A stretch of 39,180 bases of DNA, from positions 1 through 39,180 of the forward strand of contig JAFRHS010000039.1 of NCBI GenBank assembly GCA_017433225.1, read 5' to 3'. The translations under genes and the position numbers were made by a program. The notes below the pieces were generated by a model. That model was not told the origin of the DNA. It ran no database searches and saw nothing but the letters and a program-made list of their open reading frames with translations. The DNA is from Clostridia bacterium. Its GTDB lineage: Bacteria > Bacillota > Clostridia > Oscillospirales > Acutalibacteraceae. Numbering within the stretch: the first letter of the stretch is position 1; the number at the start of each line of letters is the position of its first letter. Positions 6,305 to 13,101 of this stretch are shown here, in pieces.

Positions 6305-8929
6305 TTATTTTACGAGGACTGCTTTGCCGTTGGTGACGTTATAAACGTGTTTGTTATAAGTCACTTTACCTTTTTTATTGAAGTCGACTTTAGAGTTTTT
6401 GCAGTACCAGAGACCATATTTGTTCTGGAAAATACCAGTCTCTTTGAACGTGACTTTACCGTTGGTCGTCTTCCACCAGCCATACTTGTTCTGATAGATG
6501 CTCTGTGCACTGAAGTCTACCTTAGAGTCCTTGCACTTCCACCAGCCATATTCGTTCTGATAAATGCTGTTCTCCTTAAAGGTGACTTCACCGTCAGTGG
6601 TCTTCCACCAGCCATACTTGTTCTGGTAGATTCCCTGAGCCTTGAAGTTGACCTTACCATTTTCGACTCTCCACCAGCCGTTCTTGTTCTGGTCGACGCC
6701 GGTGTGGGTCGGGTCGATCTTACCGTCGGTGTAGTAATACCAGTTGCCGTCTTCCGCGACCTCATTGGCCAGACCGGTGAACTTGGTATCCGGTTCGACG
6801 GGAGTCGGCTCATCGGGTTCTTCCGGAGTCGGTTCGTCGGGTTCGACGGGAGTCGGCTCATCGGGTTCTTCCGGAGTCGTCTCATCGGTATAACGATCCC
6901 ACTGAGCATAGAGGGTCGTATTCTCTGTAATGACAAGTTCTTTGGGTTCAACCATATTCTCGCCTGCGCGATCCGTTGCCCAGCCTTTCAGGTACTTATC
7001 GCCATAGTAAACAGGGTAAACATAACCTTCTTCAATCGGATCGCCCAGTTTCTGGCCGTTCGGAATATTGACAGTAACAACATTCTTTCTGGCTCCGTAA
7101 GTATCATCGGCCTCTCTGTCATATCCACCATTCAGATCTAAGGTGACCACATAGGCAGGGTTCATGATGGCATAGAGTTTGGTCGTATTCTTGACCGTTT
7201 CATCGCTGACAGGGGTGGTGCCATTTTCAGTCTTGGTCCAGCCCTCGAAGCCCATTCTTGCCTTTGCAGGAATGTTTTTCACGGAATAAAGCTTAGCTGC
7301 ATCACCAAGCTTCATATCGTTATTGATATAAGCTTCCGCGGTGATGTACTTTTCTTTGCTGCCTTCCGGAAGCGGGGTAGAGATGACGTCGCTCATGTGA
7401 GTGATGTCGCCGCCGATGGCTGCAGGTGTGTACAGAGTGACTGGGGTACGCTTGACAAGGACGCCATACATGTTGGTCTTGTTGTCTTTGTCGATAGTCA
7501 GATCATTTCTGCTGTTGACGACCTTGGTATGCGCTTTGTCGGCATACCAGATAGTAGAGATACCATTTTTAGTCGGGTCAATCTTTGCACCGTCTTTGCC
7601 ATTCAGATAGAGAGTAGAAAGCTCTTCGTCCGTCAGAAGGCGATGGAGTGTGTCGTTAGAGAAGTCAGACTTCGCATCGTCCTTAACATAAGTCGCGGCC
7701 TGGGTATCGATCAGAACGGCTTCTCCGTTGTTGTTTGCATAGTAGTAAGTGATATCGACCGAGATGATATCGCTGTATTTTGCATACAGAGTGATGTCAT
7801 CGGTTGGAGTGTAAGAGCCGTCAAAAGCAGGAGCCGGGTTCTTCAGACCCATATCGGTATACCAGCCCTGGAACTTTGCAGTAGCGGTATCGCCGGGGTT
7901 CTCATAGTAGTACTTTACAAGAGAATCTCCGACTGGGATCTGATAAAGAGGACCAAAGGTCTCCCATCTCTTGGCTTCGTTGTTGTAGACCTTATATTCA
8001 AGGAAATAATAGTCGGTGAGTTCTTCCGCGTCGACCCATTTCTCGTAGAGGGTAAGGTCCTTGGTGACGATGGAACCGTATTCAACTTCTTCTTTGTATT
8101 CTTCGTTGTCAGTGTAGTATCCGCCAGGTACTTTGTCGTCATACCAGACGTAAGGTGCAGCCTCCCAGAATTCATTGCCTTTCTGGAGGTATACCGTTTT
8201 CGTGGTCGAGAACTCGTAGTTGATGGAACCATCTTCGTTGGTTCCTTTTGCGATACGGTAGTGACCGCCGTTCGCATTCAGCACGATCTTGACTCCATCG
8301 GAATAACCGGCATAGTAGGTGACCGTTCTGTTGGGGGTGATGACACCGTAGTCGAGCGCTTCCGTCGTGCATTCTTTGTCGGTATACCATCCGGCAAAGA
8401 CTTTTCCGTCTACCGGATCCGGCTGCGGAATCTCACGCACGTCGATCTGAGCGTTGTCTTTATCAAAATAGTATGTGGTCACACTATCTTTGTTGCCCTG
8501 CTGATCGTCAAAAGAGACAGCAATCTTATCGGACCAGACCGCTTTGACAGTAATGTCTTTTTCGGGATCGTAGGTAGCTTCGTCAACATTGATCTTCGTG
8601 TCGTTCGTCGCTGTCCAACCTTCAAAGAATTTACCCTCAATGCCATAACTGTCAGCCGGATAGTGGGGGACAAGCGGGGATTTATCATCCAGGCCCTGTC
8701 CTTTATATCCAGTTCTGGCAATGGTGGTTTTGTTGTTCCCCTTGTCGTCCACTTCATCAAAGTAGCCGCCGTTGGCATCGAACGTAACCGTGTACTTATT
8801 CGGGTCTTGTTCTTCAGCTGCTTTGCCGAGTGTGACTACGAACAGGGAAGCAAACATGGCCAAGACAAGGATCAGAGCAGTTGCTAAAGTAATTCCTTTT
8901 CTGGCTGTCAATGTGTTTGTTTTTTCCAT
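6305..8929 (-). CDS. Large surface protein: InlB-type repeats plus GWW wall-binding repeats
   Basis: An 874-residue exported protein. I chose the ATG at 8929 (MEKTNTLTARKG) because AAAGGAGG lies 10 bases upstream. A signal peptide or anchor spans residues 12-36. Residues about 45-690 contain repeated beta-grasp modules of the Listeria-Bacteroides type (Flg_new/InlB B-repeat): TVTFDANGGYF, FEGWTATND, VFAGWYTD, KFQGWYTD, VTLDLNGGYD, LKGWATD. A PDEPTPVE/PDEPTPEE linker follows, then six 22-residue wall repeats ending VYNVTNGKAVLVK. InlB-type B-repeats are usual in adhesins and large envelope proteins, so an adhesin role is plausible but not shown. It is transcribed divergently from the Crp/Fnr regulator. 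The C-terminal third is nearly the same as in the protein at 2125-3240. Confidence 0.85.
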   Translation of the reverse strand: MEKTNTLTARKGITLATALILVLAMFASLFVVTLGKAAEEQDPNKYTVTFDANGGYFDEVDDKGNNKTTIARTGYKGQGLDDKSPLVPHYPADSYGIEGKFFEGWTATNDTKINVDEATYDPEKDITVKAVWSDKIAVSFDDQQGNKDSVTTYYFDKDNAQIDVREIPQPDPVDGKVFAGWYTDKECTTEALDYGVITPNRTVTYYAGYSDGVKIVLNANGGHYRIAKGTNEDGSINYEFSTTKTVYLQKGNEFWEAAPYVWYDDKVPGGYYTDNEEYKEEVEYGSIVTKDLTLYEKWVDAEELTDYYFLEYKVYNNEAKRWETFGPLYQIPVGDSLVKYYYENPGDTATAKFQGWYTDMGLKNPAPAFDGSYTPTDDITLYAKYSDIISVDITYYYANNNGEAVLIDTQAATYVKDDAKSDFSNDTLHRLLTDEELSTLYLNGKDGAKIDPTKNGISTIWYADKAHTKVVNSRNDLTIDKDNKTNMYGVLVKRTPVTLYTPAAIGGDITHMSDVISTPLPEGSKEKYITAEAYINNDMKLGDAAKLYSVKNIPAKARMGFEGWTKTENGTTPVSDETVKNTTKLYAIMNPAYVVTLDLNGGYDREADDTYGARKNVVTVNIPNGQKLGDPIEEGYVYPVYYGDKYLKGWATDRAGENMVEPKELVITENTTLYAQWDRYTDETTPEEPDEPTPVEPDEPTPEEPDEPTPVEPDTKFTGLANEVAEDGNWYYYTDGKIDPTHTGVDQNKNGWWRVENGKVNFKAQGIYQNKYGWWKTTDGEVTFKENSIYQNEYGWWKCKDSKVDFSAQSIYQNKYGWWKTTNGKVTFKETGIFQNKYGLWYCKNSKVDFNKKGKVTYNKHVYNVTNGKAVLVK
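6792..6880 (-). repeat. 24-bp tandem repeat encoding PDEPTPVE/PDEPTPEE linker
   Basis: On the minus strand the units alternate PTPEEPDE and PTPVEPDE. It is homologous to the linker at 2686-2775, although the two genes lie on opposite strands. Confidence 0.85.
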
Positions 8930-8955
8930 TCGTAATGAACCTCCTTTTTGTATTT

Positions 8956-8968
8956 TTCGACTAACGAA
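8956..8968. promoter_or_regulatory. Operator-like inverted repeat TTCG-N5-CGAA
   Basis: TTCG ACTAA CGAA lies 27 bases upstream of the minus-strand start codon, beside the Shine-Dalgarno sequence. The half-site is shared with 9205-9218. Proposed target of the adjacent Crp/Fnr protein; inference only. Confidence 0.35.
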
Positions 8969-9204
8969 TGAATACTGTTTGCGACTTAATAGTATCAATA
9001 TGAAAAGTGCGTTTCATTCGCCCAGACGAAGAATATCAGTGGCTCAAAAAGTTTATTTATTTGCGTCCCAATAATGGTATTCAGGGCTGAAAGGGTGCAT
9101 CGCAGCACTTCGAAAAGTACTATTAATGGGGACGACAAATGCAACGTTATCGTTATAATCAAAATTGTATTTGGCCAAATTATTTCGGCTTTCAAATCAT
9201 ATAG

Positions 9205-9218
9205 TTCGTTTGTACGAA
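9205..9218. promoter_or_regulatory. Operator-like perfect inverted repeat TTCGT-N4-ACGAA
   Basis: The palindromic arms TTCGT and ACGAA overlap the candidate -35 box of the Crp/Fnr gene. A further half-site AACGAAT follows at 9234-9240. The spacing resembles Crp/Fnr sites, but the half-site differs from the E. coli TGTGA and TTGAT types. Confidence 0.4.
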
Positions 9219-9312
9219 TTCTTCTTCTTATAAACGAATGAAAGCTTAGTGGAAAAAAGATAGTCTTATAAATGTAAAACTAATCAGGTATCAAACAGGA
9301 TAACGAAAGACG

Positions 9313-9915
9313 GTGTCCAGCATGAGAACCAAAGGAGCCGATCTTCCTTCTTTTTTACAAGATGTTTTGAAGATTCGAGACAAAAACACTTTTCAAAAGA
9401 TCAATAATCAGGCAAAGGTCCTTCAATTTGATAAAAAGGAAACCATCCTCAGACCGGACAACCCAGAAAGTCAGTTCCATTTTTTAATAAGGGGAAAAGC
9501 AAGGGCATACGTGATCGATGAGAATGGACATGATCTGACATTCCGTTTTGCCTATAATCCGGGGGATATATTGCTTGATGAAAACAGCAGCATAACTGAG
9601 GGTTCCTTCTATTGGGAGTCGATTGGTCGTACCTGGGTCTTGCAGGTAGATAAAGACTTGATGATCGAAGTTATGAGATCCAATCCAGACTTACGTTCCT
9701 ATCTGGAGTCTTATTTCATAGAGTGTTATAGTGAGCAAACCGCTCTGCTTTATTCACTCATGACCATGCAGGCCAAAGAACGTTACCAATGGTTTTTGAG
9801 CTACTATGAAGACTTTCCTTCTGAAATTCCTCAGAAATACATTGCCTCTTATTTGAATATGCTTCCTCAGACATTGAGCGACGTACGTACAAAACTGCAA
9901 ACAGCAAAACAATAA
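9313..9915 (+). CDS. Crp/Fnr-family transcriptional regulator
   Basis: A 200-residue protein starting at GTG 9313 (AGGA 12 bases upstream); ATG 9322 is an equally possible start. Residues about 25-130 form a cyclic-nucleotide-type beta barrel (KKETILRPDNPESQFHFLIRGKARAY, then FRFAYNPGDIL). A long dimer helix follows, and the C-terminal helix-turn-helix is EIPQKYIASYLNMLPQTLSDVR. No Cys cluster of the Fnr iron-sulfur type is visible, so it probably senses a small ligand or acts like ligand-free members. It is divergent from the InlB-repeat surface gene, and shared inverted repeats in between suggest it regulates itself and that gene. A terminator overlaps the end of the gene. Confidence 0.85.
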   Translation: MSSMRTKGADLPSFLQDVLKIRDKNTFQKINNQAKVLQFDKKETILRPDNPESQFHFLIRGKARAYVIDENGHDLTFRFAYNPGDILLDENSSITEGSFYWESIGRTWVLQVDKDLMIEVMRSNPDLRSYLESYFIECYSEQTALLYSLMTMQAKERYQWFLSYYEDFPSEIPQKYIASYLNMLPQTLSDVRTKLQTAKQ

Positions 9916-9943
9916 GCAGCTCCTTTTGGGAGCTGCTTTTTTG
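9914..9943 (+). terminator. Terminator after the Crp/Fnr gene
   Basis: The stem AGCAGCTCC / GGGAGCTGCT with a TTTT loop is followed by a T-tract and begins at the stop codon. It lies 17 bases from the convergent nudC stop. Confidence 0.85.
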
Positions 9944-9953
9944 CATATGCTTT

Positions 9954-9962
9954 GGCGATTTA
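9954..9962 (-). repeat. TAAATCGCC motif, copy 3
   Basis: On the minus strand TAAATCGCCAAAG starts with the TAA stop codon of nudC (9962-9960), so the motif is fused to the gene end. Confidence 0.85.
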
Positions 9963-11063
9963 TTTGTAGTACTCTCTCTCGAGTGCCTCTATGTCTTTGC
10001 GTTCTAATGGGAGCGGCAGGTCGGCAGGTGAGTGGATGTTTTCGGACTTGAAGAGGAGCATCATCTCGTTGGTCAGGGAATAGGCGTCCGGCTGAAGGGT
10101 CATCTCATCCGGGGTGAGCCAGACTCCGGTACGAAGTTCATTTTCGTCCAGATGGATGACCGGGTCGCCTTTTTCATCGAGTTCCTCCGAGTCCGCTTCA
10201 CAGTAGAAGCCCATCAGAAGGTCATCTACGACGGCCCAAGGCTGGGATTTGTAATACCGGATGTTCTTGATGTTGATGCCGGTCTCTTCCATGACTTCTC
10301 TTTGGACGCAGCCTTCCAACGTCTCACCGATCTCCGTAAAGCCGGCAACGAGAGCGTAGTAGGGGAAGGCATGACCTGTTTTGGGCGAGTATTTTGTCAG
10401 TAGGATCTTATGTTTGTCTTCTTTTGCGTTATAGTGCGTGACAGCGACGATGACCGCCGGCAGGATGCGCGGGTAGATGGTCCGGTGGCATTCCGGGCAC
10501 ACCAGTGCGCGTTCTCTTGGACTGTGCACCGTAGGCGTGGCACAGCGTCCGCAGTAGCGGTTGTCGATATACCAGTTGTTCAGCTGCAGTGCCGTCATCA
10601 GCAGGAAGACCTGGTTCTTTTCAAGAATGACCCGCTGCCGGATGTCCTTGATACTGTCAAACAGGAAACCGTCCATGACACGCGTGTTCTGTGCTTTGTT
10701 TGCGACGACCAGTGCATCGCCATAGTCGATGCCAGGCTCATTGTGAGCACGGTCCAGCACCGAAAGCTTTGCGCGATACACGTCCACACCGTCATACGTG
10801 AACAGGAAACGGACATTCGTCCCTTCCGGAAGTTCGCCGTAAGTGGGGAGGAAGTGCAGGTCGCCAACGGGAGTATGACTCTCGGCCAGGGCAAAGTTGA
10901 CGGGTCTCTCTTCGGGCGTCAGAGCGGCTTCACGAGCCGTTTTCTCGTCATAGCGAAGCAGGACATCCTTGCCGTTGAAACACACGACAGGGCTGTCCGG
11001 AGAAGGCTCTTTGCCAGGCTCGAAATGGTTGTCTAAAAAGTGGGGAGCAATATCCTGGATCAT
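9960..11063 (-). CDS. nudC: NADH pyrophosphatase-like Nudix hydrolase (NudC type)
   Basis: A 367-residue protein starting at ATG 11063, with GGAGG 7 bases upstream. It has an N-terminal NUDIX-like domain, a zinc ribbon with Cys171, Cys174, Cys189 and Cys192 (CGRC...CPEC), and a Nudix box at about 241-262 (GFTEIGETLEG then REVMEETG). Just after comes SQPW, the start of the NudC signature; the canonical SQPWPFP is altered here to SQPWAVV. NudC enzymes hydrolyse NADH to NMNH and AMP and can remove NAD caps from RNA. The altered SQPW motif leaves the exact nucleotide preference open. At about 367 residues it is longer than the E. coli protein because of an extended N-terminal domain. Divergent from the surface gene at 11185. 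Confidence 0.85.
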   Translation of the reverse strand: MIQDIAPHFLDNHFEPGKEPSPDSPVVCFNGKDVLLRYDEKTAREAALTPEERPVNFALAESHTPVGDLHFLPTYGELPEGTNVRFLFTYDGVDVYRAKLSVLDRAHNEPGIDYGDALVVANKAQNTRVMDGFLFDSIKDIRQRVILEKNQVFLLMTALQLNNWYIDNRYCGRCATPTVHSPRERALVCPECHRTIYPRILPAVIVAVTHYNAKEDKHKILLTKYSPKTGHAFPYYALVAGFTEIGETLEGCVQREVMEETGINIKNIRYYKSQPWAVVDDLLMGFYCEADSEELDEKGDPVIHLDENELRTGVWLTPDEMTLQPDAYSLTNEMMLLFKSENIHSPADLPLPLERKDIEALEREYYK

Positions 11064-11109
11064 GTTCGTTCCTCCATATACTTCTCTTTCTAAATATACC
11101 ACTTTTGGA

Positions 11110-11138
11110 TTGTATTATAAAAGGGAAAACGGTATACT
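11110..11138 (+). promoter_or_regulatory. Sigma-A-type promoter for the 11185 operon
   Basis: TTGTAT (11110-11115), a 17-base spacer and TATACT (11133-11138). Immediately downstream CTTGAA (11143-11148) and TTCAAG (11159-11164) form an inverted repeat that could be an operator or a leader hairpin. Confidence 0.65.
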
Positions 11139-11184
11139 GTTACTTGAAATACTATAACTTCAAGCACACGAAGGAGATTTTCTT

Positions 11185-11967
11185 ATGACCAGAATCAAAA
11201 GCACGAAGCTTATTGCCATCATTATGGCAGTCTTTATGGCGTTTGCGTTCATGAGCTTTTCGCTGACTTATGTCAGCGCAGAAGATAGCGCTCCCGCCAG
11301 TAGTGATACTGCAACAGGCGATAACAATCAGAAATCCGATGAGACTCCGAAGTCCGATGAAACTCCTAAGGCTGACGAGACGCCGAAGTCTGACGAGACT
11401 CCGGCTCCTGCCAAGACCGCTCCGACGCCGGACATCGCGCTCACCACTTACACGTACGGTGCTCCGGACATCAACGTCACCATCGACTTCAAGGACGCCA
11501 CCCCGAAACTCGACTACAGCAAAACGACTGACGTCGAGCTTCTGAAGACGATGACCGAGAACATCAATGTCTACACCGACAAAGAGCAGAAGAACAAGGT
11601 CAATTACACCGGAGCCAAGTTCAGCAACCTTCAGTTCAAGGACAACAAAGTCACGTTCACCGTCCCGCTGAACAAGTCGAACCTGTCCGCGAACACGACC
11701 TACTATCTGTTCCTTGGCAAGGCTCTCAACGAGACCACTGAGGTCGAAGGCGCCGACTCCTTCTTCGAGTTCAAGACCAACGCCACGACCACCAGTACTC
11801 GTTCCACGACGAGAACGACCTACCGCACCATCACCACCAGAAACACCACCGTCAGAGCCCGTTCCGCCAACACCGACGACCCGAGCCACCTTCCGGTCTG
11901 GATCGGCCTTGTTGCCGTCTCCGCTCTGATGCTTGGCGCTGTCTATTTCGTGAAAGAGAGAGACTAA
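11185..11967 (+). CDS. Secreted protein with C-terminal membrane anchor
   Basis: A 260-residue protein with a good AAGGAGATTTTCTT-ATG start. Residues 1-32 are a signal peptide (cleavage after VSA). An acidic KSDETP/KADETP repeat linker lies at about 48-76. A domain of about 125 residues follows (TTYTYGAPDINVTIDF...), with beta-sandwich character and no recognised family. A Thr/Arg-rich stretch at about 205-235 leads to a single C-terminal membrane helix (LPVWIGLVAVSALMLGAVYF) with the charged end VKERD. There is no LPXTG motif, so anchoring is by the membrane helix. It is the first gene of a two-gene unit; 13 bases separate it from the next start. Function unknown; likely an envelope protein acting with its neighbour. 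Confidence 0.7.
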   Translation: MTRIKSTKLIAIIMAVFMAFAFMSFSLTYVSAEDSAPASSDTATGDNNQKSDETPKSDETPKADETPKSDETPAPAKTAPTPDIALTTYTYGAPDINVTIDFKDATPKLDYSKTTDVELLKTMTENINVYTDKEQKNKVNYTGAKFSNLQFKDNKVTFTVPLNKSNLSANTTYYLFLGKALNETTEVEGADSFFEFKTNATTTSTRSTTRTTYRTITTRNTTVRARSANTDDPSHLPVWIGLVAVSALMLGAVYFVKERD

Positions 11968-11980
11968 GGAGCTCTTGCTC

Positions 11981-13036
11981 ATGCAGAAACTGAATTTCCA
12001 TAAAGAGAAGGGCGACACCGAAGTTTTTGACAAAGTCACGAACGAAGAGCCCAAAGAGTGGACCGCAGTTGAGTTCCATAAAGGCGCGCAGGAATACGTT
12101 CAGGAGAACGGAGAGTTCGAATACGAGCCGCCGGAGCCCAAAGAAGAAGTGGACTGGAGCGCCCGCGAGTCCGAGATCGAAGACGCGATCAACGAAGACT
12201 TCGACCGTACCTACGCCGATTATGAAAAAGACGTTCCGTTCTACAAACGCTGGTGGTTCTGGCTGATCGCGGGCCTGCTTCTGGCGGCGCTGATCATCGG
12301 CATCCTGTTCAAAACGGGACATATGCCCGGCCAGTTCCTCGATGAGACGACTACGGCACCTGCTGTCACCGAGGTCAAACTGGAAGGCCCGCTGGTAGAA
12401 GCTGCCGACTTCGTCCTTCCGGAAGGCGCGAAAGTCTCGGAAGAAGAATACGGATGGGGCGTTTACCAGTACGGCAGCCTGGTCCGCAGCTACAACGGCA
12501 TCGGCTCCAATGAGCTGGGCACCTGGTTCATCAAAGACGGTCTCGTCGATTTCAAGTACACCGGATATGTGAAAGTCAACGGATCGACCTACAAAGTCAC
12601 CGAAGGCAAAGTGGACATCTCCAATCCGGTCGCCACAGACACTCCGGCTGCCACGAAAACGGCACCGGCATCCAATAACGGCACTGTGACCGGCACCACT
12701 GAGACGTCGCAGGCTCAGCAGCCCCAGGGCCAGGAGTTCTCCGGCGGTACCGAGGCTCAGCAGGACGCTTTGGCCAGCGCAGTCGATTACATCAACCAGA
12801 TGGCGTTTTCCAGAGACTGGCTCATTGCACAGCTCGTCTCTGACGGCGTAGACTCCAACGACGCCGCCTGGGCAGCCGACCACTGCGGCGCAGACTGGAA
12901 CGAACAGGCCTACAAGAAGGCGGAAGAGTACCTGAAGCTCACGTCCTTCAACCACAGCGACATGGTCGACCAGCTCCTCTTCGAAGGCTTTACCGCCGAC
13001 CAGGCGGAGTACGGCGCCACGAAGGCAGGCCTGTAA
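11981..13036 (+). CDS. Membrane protein with one wall-binding repeat and Ltp-type helical repeats
   Basis: A 351-residue protein. Start ATG 11981 has AAGGAG 9 bases upstream; an in-frame TTG at 11975 is too close to that site. An acidic cytoplasmic region (1-88) precedes one membrane helix (WWFWLIAGLLLAALIIGILF). The outside part holds a degenerate GWW-type unit (GTWFIKDGLVDFKYTG), a Thr/Ala-rich linker, and at about 255-351 two Ltp units (AFSRDWLIAQLVSDGV...ADHCGADW and SFNHSDMVDQLLFEGF). This matches the host cell surface-exposed lipoprotein family (Ltp, PF07553), known from Streptococcus phage TP-J34 superinfection exclusion and from many Bacillota surface proteins. The gene ends with TAA fused to the TAAATCGCC motif. 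Confidence 0.8.
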   Translation: MQKLNFHKEKGDTEVFDKVTNEEPKEWTAVEFHKGAQEYVQENGEFEYEPPEPKEEVDWSARESEIEDAINEDFDRTYADYEKDVPFYKRWWFWLIAGLLLAALIIGILFKTGHMPGQFLDETTTAPAVTEVKLEGPLVEAADFVLPEGAKVSEEEYGWGVYQYGSLVRSYNGIGSNELGTWFIKDGLVDFKYTGYVKVNGSTYKVTEGKVDISNPVATDTPAATKTAPASNNGTVTGTTETSQAQQPQGQEFSGGTEAQQDALASAVDYINQMAFSRDWLIAQLVSDGVDSNDAAWAADHCGADWNEQAYKKAEEYLKLTSFNHSDMVDQLLFEGFTADQAEYGATKAGL

Positions 13037-13042
13037 ATCGCC
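13034..13042 (+). repeat. TAAATCGCC motif, copy 4
   Basis: CTGTAAATCGCCAACC: its TAA is the stop codon of the Ltp-domain gene, and the terminator stem follows 20 bases later. Confidence 0.85.
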
Positions 13043-13059
13043 AACCGAATACAACAAAA

Positions 13060-13088
13060 GAAGAGCACCTCTTACGAGGTGCTCTTTT
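13060..13088. terminator. Bidirectional terminator between the Ltp-domain gene and oppA
   Basis: The stem AGAGCACCTC (13062-13071) / GAGGTGCTCT (13076-13085), with A-rich left and T-rich right flanks, serves both convergent units. Confidence 0.8.
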
Positions 13089-13101
13089 CATTTGAAATGG
13101 C

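Larger units (their letters stand above)
8930..9312. other. 383-base divergent intergenic region
   Basis: AT-rich and without a convincing open frame. It separates the InlB-repeat gene (minus) from the Crp/Fnr gene (plus) and holds operator-like TTCG/CGAA inverted repeats near both ends. On the plus strand TTCGTT (9205-9210), an 18-base spacer and TATAAA (9229-9234) form a candidate promoter. On the minus strand TTGATA and TATTCA around 8970-9000 are a weak candidate. Confidence 0.55.

Noticed and set aside
6190-7141. Continuation of the 5543 frame to 7141
   Set aside because: Beyond 6189 the frame crosses a terminator and reads the antisense of the wall-repeat region; it is not a fusion protein.
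7397-8887. 496-codon open frame on the plus strand
   Set aside because: It is antisense to the InlB-repeat gene, has no ribosome site and no recognisable domain.
11185-11967. LPXTG sortase substrate
   Set aside because: The C-terminus has a membrane helix and a charged end, but only LPVWIG and no LPXTG-like site.
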